Shown here: positions 7,287-15,600 of the stretch, piece by piece
Layout: each line of letters opens with the position of its first letter
Numbering within the stretch: position 1 is the first letter of the stretch
Source of the DNA: Haloarchaeobius salinus
GTDB lineage: Archaea > Halobacteriota > Halobacteria > Halobacteriales > Natrialbaceae
Length of the DNA: 64,000 nt
Assembly (NCBI RefSeq): GCF_024464185.1
Contig: NZ_JANHAU010000002.1
Span: 1 to 64,000 of the forward strand
Direction of reading: 5' to 3'
Position numbers and translations under genes: made by a program
Notes under the pieces: model-generated
What the model saw: only the letters and a program-made list of their open reading frames with translations
Databases searched by the model: none
What the model was told of the DNA's origin: nothing

Positions 7287-8150
7287 CTACGCCAGCAGTA
7301 TCGCCAGCCCGCCGCCCACAATCGCAAGCGCCCCGAGGCCCACACAGACGCCCCAGAACGCGACCCGTTTCACGACCCGCATCAGCGCGTCGATGGTGAG
7401 GTAGCCGACGACGGCGGCGACGACGAGCGCGAGCAGCGCGGCGACCGGCGAGAGCGTGGGGAGCCCGCCGCCGTCGAGGACGGCGAGCACACCGGCCCCG
7501 AGCGCGGCGGGCACGCTCAGCAGGAACGAGAGCCGGAACGACGCCTCGCCCTCGTAGCCGCGCAGCAGCAGCGCGCTGACGGTCGTCCCCGACCGGGAGA
7601 CGCCGGGGAGGATGGCGAGGCCCTGGAGCGCGCCCACCAGGACGGCGTCGACGGCGGTCGGCGTCTCGCGGTGGCCCGCGACGCCGCCGTCGGGCGCTGG
7701 CGTCTCGTCGCGGTCGGCGTCGCCCGTGCCGGCGACGCGCTGGAGGATGCCGGTCACGACGAGCAGCACGCCGATGAGCGCGACGGCCGCGCCGCCGGTG
7801 AGTTCGGAGACGAGCCCCTCGATGGCGAGGTAGGCGGCGATGCCGACGATACCGGAGGCGAGCGTCGCCAGCACGAGGAAGGAGAGCGTGGCGGTCTCGT
7901 CGCGGAACGGGTCGTCGGGGCGCAGTTCGGGCAGCGTCCAGCCCACGTCGGCGAGCGTGTCGCGGTAGTAGACGGTGGCGGCGAGCGCGGTACCGACGTG
8001 GAGGAACAGCGAGTACTGGACCGCGGCCTCCGGCTCGCTCCCGAGTGCGGTCAGGACGACCGTGACGTTGCCCTCGCTGGAGACGGGCAACCACTCGAAG
8101 ATGCCCTGGAGGACACCGACGACGAGCGCGACGAGGACCTCCGAGTCCAT
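7287..8150 (-). CDS. uppP: Undecaprenyl-diphosphatase family protein (UppP/BacA)
   Basis: A 287-residue polytopic membrane enzyme that dephosphorylates polyprenyl diphosphate carriers used in glycan assembly. The two signature segments are EWLPVSSEGN near residue 19 (bacterial form E-F-L-P-x-S-S-T-G-H) and PGVSRSGTT in the C-terminal half. The first differs at the last three positions, which is common in archaeal members. I chose the ATG at 8150 (MDSEVLVALVVG). The longer frame to 8441 runs through the divergent formyltransferase gene. The natural substrate in archaea would be a dolichyl or polyprenyl diphosphate. Confidence 0.85.
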   Translation of the reverse strand: MDSEVLVALVVGVLQGIFEWLPVSSEGNVTVVLTALGSEPEAAVQYSLFLHVGTALAATVYYRDTLADVGWTLPELRPDDPFRDETATLSFLVLATLASGIVGIAAYLAIEGLVSELTGGAAVALIGVLLVVTGILQRVAGTGDADRDETPAPDGGVAGHRETPTAVDAVLVGALQGLAILPGVSRSGTTVSALLLRGYEGEASFRLSFLLSVPAALGAGVLAVLDGGGLPTLSPVAALLALVVAAVVGYLTIDALMRVVKRVAFWGVCVGLGALAIVGGGLAILLA

Positions 8151-8301
8151 ACAGCGCCGTCCAGTCCGGTGATACAAAGCCCGTTCGGTTGCGTCCCTGT
8201 GGGGCCCGCCCACGAGCACCCGGACGGGCCGTTCCGGCCGGGTGCCGGCCTGCGGTAGCTGCCACCTAGCTATGTGCGATGGCTCCGAACCGGTTCCTAC
8301 A

Positions 8302-9084
8302 ATGATCGACGTCGCGTTCTTCGGGAGCCACCCGCTCGGTGAGGCCTGCCTCGAACGACTCCACGCCCACGAGGCGGTCTCGGTCCCCGTCGTCGTCACG
8401 TACCCCGAGGACGAGGAGCACTGGTGGGACGGCTCGGTCAACCGGCTCGCGCACGACCTCGGCTACGACGTGCTGCCCATCGCCGACGAGCGGGACGTGC
8501 TCGACTACGAGTTCGACTACCTGCTCAGCGTCTACTACCCCAACATCCTCGGGCCGGAGCTGCTCGACCATCCCGACGAGGCCGCGATCAACCTCCATCA
8601 GGCCGAACTCCCGCGGTACCGGGGGAGTAACGTGTTCAGTCACTCCATACTGAACGCTCGCGAGGACGACCACTGGAGGCACGGCACCACGATGCACTTC
8701 ATGGCCGAGCAGGTCGACGCGGGCGACATCATCGACCGCAGGTTCGCCGAGATAACCGAGACCGACACCAGCCGGACGCTCTACGAGAAGGTCCGGGAGC
8801 GATCCATCGAGCTGTTCGAGGAGATGCTGCCGAAGCTCGTCTCGGGCGAGGTCCTCGAGATGGGGACCCCCCAGTCCGAGTACGACGGTGAGCGGTACTT
8901 CTACGCGAAGGACAGCCTCGACGGCGCGAAGGAGATCCCCCTCGACGAACTCGTCGACGGCGACGAACTCGCCGTGTACGACCGGATCCGCGCGCTCGAC
9001 TTCCCGCCGTTCGAGCCCGCCTACACCCGTCTGGGCGGCGAGAAGGTCTACCTGACGAGGACGAACTACGAGTCGCTGTTCTGA
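8302..9084 (+). CDS. Formyltransferase-family protein
   Basis: A 260-residue protein with the formyl_trans_N fold of methionyl-tRNA and sugar N-formyltransferases. It begins with a nucleotide-binding-like strand (MIDVAFFGSHPLGEA) and contains INLHQAELPRYRGSN (equivalent of the HxSLLPxxRG loop) and HGTTMHFMAEQVDAGDII (the TGxTxH...D.GDI catalytic block). Archaea do not use formyl-Met for initiation, so a formamido-sugar or another 10-formyl-THF-dependent role is more likely. The ATG at 8302 gives the canonical N-terminus; an ATG at 8272 is in frame. The C-terminal extension resembles the Arna/FdtC-type rather than tRNA-binding OB domain. Confidence 0.8.
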   Translation: MIDVAFFGSHPLGEACLERLHAHEAVSVPVVVTYPEDEEHWWDGSVNRLAHDLGYDVLPIADERDVLDYEFDYLLSVYYPNILGPELLDHPDEAAINLHQAELPRYRGSNVFSHSILNAREDDHWRHGTTMHFMAEQVDAGDIIDRRFAEITETDTSRTLYEKVRERSIELFEEMLPKLVSGEVLEMGTPQSEYDGERYFYAKDSLDGAKEIPLDELVDGDELAVYDRIRALDFPPFEPAYTRLGGEKVYLTRTNYESLF

Positions 9085-9137
9085 CAGCCGTCCGGGTGGA
9101 ACTCGCTGTCGCGCCGTGGCTGTGTTCTCACGAGCCA

Positions 9138-9236
9138 GTCCGCGCTCGCCGACAGCCTTGACTGCTTGCCGTCCCAAGCGAAGTCCAGTATGAGCAACTG
9201 GACTGCGGCGGACGTGCCGGACCAGTCGGGACGAAC
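9138..9236 (+). repeat. Left copy of a 99-bp direct repeat (start of the SDR gene)
   Basis: This 99-bp segment matches 10505-10603 at 92 of 99 positions. It contains the upstream region and first 16 codons of the short-chain dehydrogenase gene, including ATG at 9190 (MSNWTAADVPDQSGRT). After it the frame meets a stop within three codons. Six of the seven differences fall in the 30 bases before the ATG. The repeat pair brackets the HEPN/MNT genes. Confidence 0.9.
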
Positions 9237-9246
9237 AGGGGGGTGA
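9190..9246 (+). pseudogene. 18-codon remnant of the SDR gene start
   Basis: ATG at 9190 opens the same reading frame as the intact SDR gene (MSNWTAADVPDQSGRTGG) but ends in TGA at 9244. It is the stub left on the far side of the inserted HEPN/MNT module. Confidence 0.75.
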
Positions 9247-9249
9247 CGT

Positions 9250-9750
9250 CTAACCGAGTTGACAGCGACACTCATGGCGACGCCCGACGATGTTGATGCA
9301 CCGTCTATGGATTCGATTCGCTAATTCGAGCATCGCCTCGGCTCGTTCCCGGGTCGCCTTCCCATCCTGATAGTACGTCTGTGCCCGGTTCTCTCTCCAG
9401 AGATTGTCCAATCGCGACGCGAGCTCTGCGCTGACGAATCCAACCTCCGCACTTCGGTTGATGGCCGTCGTGTGTGACTGTGGTGGGTTGCTGGGGTCCT
9501 GATGCCCCTCCTCGATCAGCCAGAACATGAACGTCTTCTCAATCGAGGTGAATGAAGCTTCGACGGTCAACGTGTAGTACCCATCGTCGAGTAACTGATC
9601 CGCACCGGAGAGTGACCGACACGCCTTGCGGAGCTGTACCAGCTCCGCAGACGACACGCCCAGTCCGTCCTCGGCTGTCTGTCCACCGTGACGGAACGCT
9701 GTTTCTGCGTCGGTGAGTGTGGGCTCGATATCGTCCAGGGTGATCGGCAT
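9250..9750 (-). CDS. HEPN-like protein, partner of an MNT nucleotidyltransferase
   Basis: A 166-residue helical protein encoded three bases after the nucleotidyltransferase gene. The C-terminal third (LDNLWRENRAQTYYQDG, then a RERAEAMLELANRIHRR helix) resembles HEPN proteins of the UPF0332 type. The usual RNase motif Rx4-6H is not seen. The equivalent position holds R119/R122 followed by Tyr-Tyr (126-127). In MNT-HEPN modules the HEPN protein is normally the RNase toxin and the MNT enzyme the AMPylating antitoxin. With the His missing, activity is uncertain. The pairing is clear; the family call rests on pattern and context. Confidence 0.65.
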   Translation of the reverse strand: MPITLDDIEPTLTDAETAFRHGGQTAEDGLGVSSAELVQLRKACRSLSGADQLLDDGYYTLTVEASFTSIEKTFMFWLIEEGHQDPSNPPQSHTTAINRSAEVGFVSAELASRLDNLWRENRAQTYYQDGKATRERAEAMLELANRIHRRCINIVGRRHECRCQLG

Positions 9751-9753
9751 CGC

Positions 9754-10437
9754 TCAGTCGTCACCCCGTTCGTCCGCGTACACTGCCGTTCGGACGTCCG
9801 GTAATCTATCACTCCGTTTCAACACGATTCCCTCGTCGAATATCTCTCGTAACTTCTCGCCGTGTGATTTGGCCGATTCTGTCGTCTCGACGAGCACCTC
9901 GAACTGGTACCGGTCGCCATCGAACCGGCGCTCTTCGAGGTCTCTGGCAATCTGTGACCCGATGCGGCGTCCGTACGTTCCGTCGCCCTCCACGATGAGC
10001 AAGAGGTCGATATCGCTCCCTCGGTCGGCAGTTCCCCGGGCGACGCTTCCGAAGAGGATGACGCCGACTACTCCCTCGACCTCCCTGGAGTCATCTACCC
10101 GGCTCGTGAGCCCTTCGAGGAACGTTTGAATCGGGTCACGAAACTCCTCCTGTGGAACCGAGAAGATGGGGTCGGAACGCTCGATATGGCTCTGGTCGAT
10201 CGCGATTCGAGCCGGCTTCCCATCGCTGATATCGAGGACACCGAGCTGTTCAAGCAGCGCGATGGAGCGTGAGACCGTCGAGATATCGGCACCTGTTCTG
10301 GTGGCTAACTCCTGTTGCGTGTACGCCTCGAATGGCTCGTTCATCAGGTGGTGGAGGATGTCTTGCATCGCCTGATATCGGAAGACTCGCTCCTCCGGAA
10401 ATGGAAAGTCGAGCAGTACCTTGGCCCGTTCTTGCAT
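9754..10437 (-). CDS. HTH-fused MNT nucleotidyltransferase (antitoxin-like)
   Basis: A 227-residue protein. An N-terminal winged helix (LATRTGADISTVSRSIALLE, about residues 40-60) is followed by a minimal nucleotidyltransferase core with LFGSVARGTADRGSDIDLLL, the GSxxRG...DxD motif that binds nucleotide and metal. The ATG at 10437 (MQERAKVLLDFPF) is preferred over an upstream TTG at 10446. Two TTGCA-N5-TGCAA palindromes cover the start region, and the HTH domain suggests autorepression. MNT antitoxins of known systems modify HEPN toxins with AMP. Here the DNA-binding domain would add transcriptional control. Confidence 0.8.
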   Translation of the reverse strand: MQERAKVLLDFPFPEERVFRYQAMQDILHHLMNEPFEAYTQQELATRTGADISTVSRSIALLEQLGVLDISDGKPARIAIDQSHIERSDPIFSVPQEEFRDPIQTFLEGLTSRVDDSREVEGVVGVILFGSVARGTADRGSDIDLLLIVEGDGTYGRRIGSQIARDLEERRFDGDRYQFEVLVETTESAKSHGEKLREIFDEGIVLKRSDRLPDVRTAVYADERGDD

Positions 10438-10446
10438 ATACTGCAA
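10432..10446. promoter_or_regulatory. Operator-like palindrome 1, TTGCA-N5-TGCAA
   Basis: TTGCATATACTGCAA is a perfect 5-bp inverted repeat with a 5-base spacer. It overlaps the start codon of the HTH-MNT gene. Its centre is 19 bp from the centre of the second copy. Confidence 0.65.
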
Positions 10447-10450
10447 CTAC

Positions 10451-10465
10451 TTGCATAATGTGCAA
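10451..10465. promoter_or_regulatory. Operator-like palindrome 2, TTGCA-N5-TGCAA
   Basis: TTGCATAATGTGCAA has the same arms and spacer length as the copy at 10432-10446. The tandem arrangement immediately upstream of an HTH-bearing antitoxin gene is typical of autorepressor sites. Confidence 0.65.
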
Positions 10466-10504
10466 AAGTGTTTGGGTTGGGTGTCTCCCCTTCACGGCAC
10501 GACG

Positions 10505-10603
10505 GTCCGCGCTCGCCGACAGCCTTGACTGCCTGCCCTCCTAAACGGAATCCAGTATGAGCAACTGGACTGCGGCGGACGTGCCGGACCAGTCGGGGCG
10601 AAC
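10505..10603 (+). repeat. Right copy of the 99-bp direct repeat
   Basis: Matches 9138-9236 at 92 of 99 positions. This copy continues into the intact SDR gene. Confidence 0.9.
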
Positions 10604-11513
10604 GGTCGTCGTCACCGGGGCCAACAGCGGCCTCGGGCTGGAGGGGACGAAGCACTTCGCCGACGCGGGCGCGACCGTGGTGATGGCCTGCCGCAGCACG
10701 AGCAAGGGCGAGTCTGCCGCCGCCGAGGTGCGCCAGACGGTCCCCGACGCCGACCTCGACGTGCGCGAGTGCGACCTCGCGGACCTCGACTCGGTGGCGT
10801 CGTTCGCCGCGGACGTCCGCGACGACTACGCCGCGGTCGACGTCCTCTGCAACAACGCCGGCGTGATGGCGATCCCGCGCTCGGAGACGACGGACGGCTT
10901 CGAGACCCAGTTCGGCGTGAACCACCTCGGGCACTTCGCGCTGACCGGGCACCTGCTCGGGGCGCTCCGGGCGAGCGAGGGCGAGGCCCGGGTCGTCAGC
11001 CAGTCCAGCGGCCTGCACGAGCGCGGCGAGATGGAGTTCGACGACCTCCACGGCGAGCGCAGCTACGACAGGTGGGACGCCTACGCCCAGTCGAAGCTCG
11101 CGAACCTCCTCTTCGCGTACGAACTCGACCGGCGACTCGACGCAGTCGGTGTCGACGACGTGACGAGCGTCGGCTGCCATCCCGGCTACTCGTCGACGAA
11201 CCTCCAGTACCGCGGCCCCGAGGCGAGCGGCTCGTGGCTCCGGCTCGCGATGATGCGCGTCGCCAACGCCGTCGTCGGCCAGTCGCCGCGCGTCGGCGCG
11301 CTCCCGATGGTGTACGCCGCCACCCATCCCGGTATCGAGGGCGGCGAGTACGTCGGCCCGGGCGGGCTCATGGACATGCGCGGCTATCCCGCGGTGCAGG
11401 AGTCGAGCGAGCGCTCGCACGACGAGCCGAGCGCACAGCGGCTCTGGGAGGTCTCCGAGGCGCTGACGGGCGTCACCTACGCGCTCGGGGAGCCGGTCGT
11501 CGCGGAGGACTGA
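10557..11513 (+). CDS. Short-chain dehydrogenase/reductase (SDR)
   Basis: A 318-residue NAD(P)-dependent oxidoreductase. It has the glycine-rich TGANSGLG at residues 20-27, NNAGV at 99-103, a catalytic Ser near 150 and the Y176-x3-K180 pair (YAQSK). Length and N-terminus match the retinol-dehydrogenase/WWOX-like SDR group common in haloarchaea. The substrate is unknown. Its first 47 bases and promoter region are duplicated at 9138-9236. The insertion therefore rebuilt or preserved a complete gene while leaving a stub behind. Confidence 0.9.
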   Translation: MSNWTAADVPDQSGRTVVVTGANSGLGLEGTKHFADAGATVVMACRSTSKGESAAAEVRQTVPDADLDVRECDLADLDSVASFAADVRDDYAAVDVLCNNAGVMAIPRSETTDGFETQFGVNHLGHFALTGHLLGALRASEGEARVVSQSSGLHERGEMEFDDLHGERSYDRWDAYAQSKLANLLFAYELDRRLDAVGVDDVTSVGCHPGYSSTNLQYRGPEASGSWLRLAMMRVANAVVGQSPRVGALPMVYAATHPGIEGGEYVGPGGLMDMRGYPAVQESSERSHDEPSAQRLWEVSEALTGVTYALGEPVVAED

Positions 11514-11741
11514 CCCCGGCCGTCACAGCAGCAGCGAGACGATGGCGAGTCCCAGCAGGCTGCCGGTCTGCAGGGGGTCGCCGGCGAGGGCCGTACCCAC
11601 GTCCCCCGTACTACCGGTGGTCGCGAGCTGCGTCGCCGATGCGAACAGTGGCGTCCGACGGAGCGCCCGCCAGCCGCTTCAGGATAGACGTGCGACGCGA
11701 ACGCGGGCAACGCTGATTATCGTTCATGCGAAACCCTCGGT
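11514..11741. other. Gap with a possible degraded minus-strand ORF
   Basis: The minus strand from about 11670 down to 11523 can be read without a stop and ends in a hydrophobic stretch (GSLLGLAIVSLLL), but it has no ATG. Upstream the frame meets a stop at the point where a start would be expected. It may be a decayed small membrane protein gene or chance. Nothing else is recognisable apart from the region upstream of the Bat-type regulator. Confidence 0.25.
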
Positions 11742-12416
11742 ATGTACCGGGCCAAGCTCTACATCGATATCCAGACGGAGTGCGTGCTGAGCGAGGTGAC
11801 GAACCGGTGGGACACCTCCTTCGCGGTCAAGCACGAGGAGGTCCTCGACGACGAGCACATCGCGTTCGTCATCGACGCGGGCGAGCGGGTGGAGGAGTTC
11901 ATCGCCGCGTTCGAGGCGTCGGACCAGGTCCCCGAGGTCGAGCGCGTCGACGACACCCACATCCAGCTCACGAAGCGCTCCTGCGGCGCGCTGCCCATCA
12001 TCCGGAAGAACCACGGCATGATGCAGTGGTGGGACCGGGTCAGCGGCAGCCAGCGCACGTTCGACATCGTGGTGTTCCGGCGCGACGACCTGCGGAACAT
12101 CGTCTCCGAACTCCGGGAGATCGGGTCGGTGGAGCTCGCCCGACTCACGCCGTATCGCGCCCCGGAGGCCATGCTCTCGGAGCGACAGGCGGAGGTCGTG
12201 GGGCTGGCCATCGAGGCGGGCTACTACGAGTGGCCGCGCGAGACGGACGCCGAGACGCTCGCGGCACAGCTCGACATCACGCACTCGACGTTCCTCGAGC
12301 ACCTCCGCAAGGCCGAGTCCCGGCTGCTGCGGAGCGCGCTCGACGCCAGCGGCGAGGCCGGCAGCCCGCCGCCGGTCGAGCGCCCGCCGGACCCGGTCGA
12401 ACACGGCGCACACTGA
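11742..12416 (+). CDS. HTH_10 (bacterio-opsin activator type) regulator
   Basis: A 224-residue transcription factor. The C-terminal domain is the haloarchaeal HTH_10: LSERQAEVVGLAIEAGYYEW (the long conserved helix) followed by TLAAQLDITHSTFLEHLRKA (recognition helix), about residues 145-203. The N-terminal 140 residues are an input domain without a recognised ligand site. It lies 70 bases upstream of the sugar ABC operon on the same strand, so it is a good candidate regulator of that operon. That link is inference from position. Confidence 0.85.
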   Translation: MYRAKLYIDIQTECVLSEVTNRWDTSFAVKHEEVLDDEHIAFVIDAGERVEEFIAAFEASDQVPEVERVDDTHIQLTKRSCGALPIIRKNHGMMQWWDRVSGSQRTFDIVVFRRDDLRNIVSELREIGSVELARLTPYRAPEAMLSERQAEVVGLAIEAGYYEWPRETDAETLAAQLDITHSTFLEHLRKAESRLLRSALDASGEAGSPPPVERPPDPVEHGAH

Positions 12417-12418
12417 CC

Positions 12419-12435
12419 GGGGATACTTAAAGAGC
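12419..12435 (+). promoter_or_regulatory. Promoter of the sugar ABC operon
   Basis: CGGGGATACTTAAAGAG contains an AT-rich TATA-like core (ATACTTAAAG) about 60 bases before the binding-protein ATG. It lies directly after the stop of the Bat-type regulator gene, so the operon probably has its own promoter. Confidence 0.4.
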
Positions 12436-12486
12436 CAACAAGTGAAGGGCGAACTGGCTCCCCCATCTACCGTGTTATCGGTTCTC

Positions 12487-13797
12487 ATGGCACGGGACCA
12501 ATCGACCAGGCGGCAGCTGCTGACCGCGACCGGCGCAGCCACGACGGTCGCACTCGCGGGGTGCATCGACTCACTGACCGGCGGCGGTTCGGGCGGCGGT
12601 TCGAACGAGATCAAGTACCTCTCGGACCGGGGCGACTCGCGGGAGATCATCGACCAGATCATCTCCGAGTTCGAGAACGAGTACGACTACACGGTCGACG
12701 TCACCTACACGTCGAAGGGCACCTCGACCGACGAACAGCTCCAGCGGATGCGCGCGGCGGGGAACCCACCGGACATCATCTTCGACACGTCCGCCGACGC
12801 CTACCGCTACCAGCGCGACGGCAAGGCGGCACAGGTAAGCGACGTTGTGCAGGGGACGGGCCTGCCCGACCCGGTGAACGTCGACGGCGAGTCCTACTTC
12901 GTCCCGACGATGGTCGAGCCGCTGATGGGCTGGTACCGCAACGACCTCTACCCGGAGAACCCGACGACGTGGGAGACCTGGCAGACGGAGGCCCAGCGCA
13001 TCTCCGAGGAGGAGGACATCAACGGCTACGTCGTCCAGTCCGGACAGACGAACAACGCGGACACGATGGTCACACAGACGCTGTGGCAGAACGACGTGAA
13101 CATCTACGACGGCCCGGCCGACGACATCCAGGTGACCATCGACGACGACGGGAACCGTCAGGCGGCCGTCGAGACGTACGAGTGGCTCCAGACGATGGCG
13201 CAGTACGCACCGAACGGCTCCGGCTGGGAGTGGGGCGACGCCATCGCCGCGCTCCAGCAGGAGAACGCCGCGGCCGCGATGAGCGTCGGCGGCCTGCCCA
13301 TCCTCACCATCCAGGCGAACCGGCCGGACCTCGTCGACAGCCTCTCGCCCACCGCGTTCCCCGTCCCCGACGGGAAGGCACAGGACAAGTGGTGGGCGTA
13401 CATGGAGGGACACGTCGTCTGGAACGACGGCGACGCGACCGAGGGCGCACGCGAGTTCGTGGACTTCTTCAGCAGCTCAGAGCGGTTCATGGACTTCATC
13501 CTCTCCGCGCCGCTGTTCCAGTTCCCGCCCACCCGGGAGGGCCTCGACAGCGAGGCGGTGCAGAACAACGAGACCATCCAGCAACACCCCGAGGTGATGG
13601 ACCTCGTCCGCGACAACTGGGACGCGTTCACGACCGTCCTCGCCACCGGCCGGGACGGCGCGCCGAACATCGTCGCCGCGGACGCCTACGGTCAGCAACT
13701 GCTCGGGCAGTCCGCCGACCAGCTGCTCGTCGGGGGCCGCTCGCCGGAGGAGACGGTCGACTGGGTCGCGAGCGAACTGCGGGGGCTGCAGGGTTGA
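12487..13797 (+). CDS. Sugar ABC transporter substrate-binding lipoprotein
   Basis: A 436-residue binding protein of solute-binding family 1. The Tat signal STRRQLLTATGAATTVALAG is followed by the lipobox Cys (LAGC). A short Gly/Ser linker leads to the two-lobed domain, with typical motifs PPDIIFD and PLMGWYRNDLY. I chose the ATG at 12487, which places the Arg-Arg pair at residues 8-9. It is the first gene of a four-gene CUT1-type importer (binding protein, two permeases, ATPase). The ligand is probably a sugar, polyol or glycerol phosphate. Confidence 0.92.
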   Translation: MARDQSTRRQLLTATGAATTVALAGCIDSLTGGGSGGGSNEIKYLSDRGDSREIIDQIISEFENEYDYTVDVTYTSKGTSTDEQLQRMRAAGNPPDIIFDTSADAYRYQRDGKAAQVSDVVQGTGLPDPVNVDGESYFVPTMVEPLMGWYRNDLYPENPTTWETWQTEAQRISEEEDINGYVVQSGQTNNADTMVTQTLWQNDVNIYDGPADDIQVTIDDDGNRQAAVETYEWLQTMAQYAPNGSGWEWGDAIAALQQENAAAAMSVGGLPILTIQANRPDLVDSLSPTAFPVPDGKAQDKWWAYMEGHVVWNDGDATEGAREFVDFFSSSERFMDFILSAPLFQFPPTREGLDSEAVQNNETIQQHPEVMDLVRDNWDAFTTVLATGRDGAPNIVAADAYGQQLLGQSADQLLVGGRSPEETVDWVASELRGLQG

Positions 13798-13816
13798 ATC
13801 CCGTCGTCCAGCCACA

Positions 13817-14725
13817 ATGAGCACGTCGACCCTCAGGCAGCCGTTCGCCGACCTCGACGAGCGGCGGCTGCTGCTCTGGCTCACGTTCCTGCCCCTCGTC
13901 GCGTTCTTCACCCTGGTGTGGGCCATCCCAATCCTGTACGCGCTCGGGATGAGCCTGTTCGAGAACCCGACGACGTCGCCGACGTTCGCCGGCCTCGACA
14001 ACTACACCGCCATCCTGACCAGCGGCGACTTCCTGCTGTTCCTCTGGAACAGCGTGCTGTACGCGGTGTCGACGACCGTGTTCAGCCTGATCATCGGGCT
14101 GGCGCTCGCGCTCGTCGTCAACCAGGAGATCCGCGGCGGGAGCGTCCTCCGGACGATGATGATCTTCCCGTACCTGCTGCCGACGCTCGTGGTCATCTTC
14201 ATCTGGCAGTTCCTGTTCGACCCGAACATCGGCGTCATCAACCAGTGGCTCGTCGACTACGGCGTCGTGAGCGAACCCATCGCGTTCTTCTCGACGGTCG
14301 AGTGGGCGATGCCCGCGGTCGCCATCACGAGCGTCTGGAAGTTCGGCTCGTTCGCGTTCTTCATCCTGCTCGCGCGGCTGCAGGCCATCGACCCGAACCT
14401 CTACGAGCGCGCCCGCGTCGAGGGTGCCTCGCCGTGGCAGTCGTTCCGGGACATCACCGTCCCGCACCTCCGGGGGGCCATCCTCATCATCCTGCTCGTC
14501 AGGGGCATCTGGATGTTCAACAAGTTCGACATCATCTACCTCTCCACGAGGGGTGGCCCGCTGGACGCGACGACCACGCTCCCCATCCGGGTGTACGAGC
14601 TCGCGTTCAACGAGGTGAACTTCGGCGGCGCGACCGCGATGGCGGGCATCATGTTCTTCCTGCTCGCGGGGGTCGCCGTCGTCTACTTCAAGGTGTTCGA
14701 ACCCGAGAAGGAGGTGGCGCACTGA
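13817..14725 (+). CDS. Sugar ABC transporter permease, UgpA/MalF type
   Basis: A 302-residue permease with six predicted membrane segments, the first at about residues 18-45 (LLLWLTFLPLVAFFTLVWAI). The EAA loop reads YERARVEGASPWQSFRDITV. It overlaps the next permease by one base (TGATG), so translation is coupled. It belongs to the CUT1 carbohydrate uptake family. Confidence 0.92.
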   Translation: MSTSTLRQPFADLDERRLLLWLTFLPLVAFFTLVWAIPILYALGMSLFENPTTSPTFAGLDNYTAILTSGDFLLFLWNSVLYAVSTTVFSLIIGLALALVVNQEIRGGSVLRTMMIFPYLLPTLVVIFIWQFLFDPNIGVINQWLVDYGVVSEPIAFFSTVEWAMPAVAITSVWKFGSFAFFILLARLQAIDPNLYERARVEGASPWQSFRDITVPHLRGAILIILLVRGIWMFNKFDIIYLSTRGGPLDATTTLPIRVYELAFNEVNFGGATAMAGIMFFLLAGVAVVYFKVFEPEKEVAH

Positions 14726-15600
14726 TGCTGGGCCTCGGCGAAGGTGAGGCCGGCTCCATCGTCCCGCAACACCTCCAGCGGCGCATCAAGCGCGTCTCGG
14801 TCGTCGTCGTCGCGCTGGCGGTCGCCATCTTCGTCACCATCCCGGTGTACGTGATGGTCGCCGTCGCGGTCCAGGACCCCACGACCGTCTTCGCGGGCGG
14901 CGACGTCCACCTGCTGATCACCGACCTGACGTTCCGGAACTTCGAGGTGCTGCTCGAGCAGACGGACACGGTCCGCTACTTCACGAACAGCCTCATCGTC
15001 ACCATCAGCTCGACGTTCCTGTCGACGTCGCTCGCGGTCGCCGCGGGCTACGGCCTCACGCGCTTCGAGTTCACCGGCAAGACCGTGGCGGCACGCGCGG
15101 TGCTGTTCTCGTACATGTTCAGCCCCATCGTGCTCGCCATCCCGCTGTACGTCATCTTCTACACGCTCGGCATGCTCGACAGCTACTTCGCGCTGACGCT
15201 CGGCCTGACCGCCATCTCCGCGCCCTTCACCATCTGGCTCATGTGGCAGTACTTCCAGACGGTGCCCATCGCGCTGGAGGAGTCGGCCTGGGTGCGCGGC
15301 GCGAGTCGCACCCGCACCGTCTGGGACGTGGTGCTCCCGGTCGCACGGCCGGGCTACATCTCCGCGGCCATCTTCTCCTTTGCGGTCGCGTGGAACGACT
15401 TCACCATGTCCCGCGTCGTCATGAGCAGCGACGAGATGTACACCATCACGGTCGGGGCGAGCCTGTTCCTCGACCGCGTCACCATCGGCTGGGGCGAGAC
15501 GATGGCCGTCTCGCTGCTCATCTGCATCCCGCCGTTCCTCATCGCCGTCTTCCTCCAGAACTACCTGCTCCAGGGCTTCAACGTCGGAGGGCTCGAATAA
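14725..15600 (+). CDS. Sugar ABC transporter permease, UgpE/MalG type
   Basis: A 291-residue permease. The ATG at 14725 overlaps the previous stop. Membrane segments begin at about residue 25 (VSVVVVALAVAIFVTIPVYV). The EAA loop is ALEESAWVRGASRTRTVWDV. The C-terminus NYLLQGFNVGGLE is typical of MalG-type permeases (Q-x-x-x-x-G-x-x-x-G-A/G-x-K/E). The stop TAA overlaps the ATG of the ATPase. Confidence 0.92.
   Translation: MLGLGEGEAGSIVPQHLQRRIKRVSVVVVALAVAIFVTIPVYVMVAVAVQDPTTVFAGGDVHLLITDLTFRNFEVLLEQTDTVRYFTNSLIVTISSTFLSTSLAVAAGYGLTRFEFTGKTVAARAVLFSYMFSPIVLAIPLYVIFYTLGMLDSYFALTLGLTAISAPFTIWLMWQYFQTVPIALEESAWVRGASRTRTVWDVVLPVARPGYISAAIFSFAVAWNDFTMSRVVMSSDEMYTITVGASLFLDRVTIGWGETMAVSLLICIPPFLIAVFLQNYLLQGFNVGGLE

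Noticed and set aside
9085-9249. A second SDR gene starting at 9190
   Set aside because: Only 18 codons before a stop; it is the duplicated gene start, not a gene.
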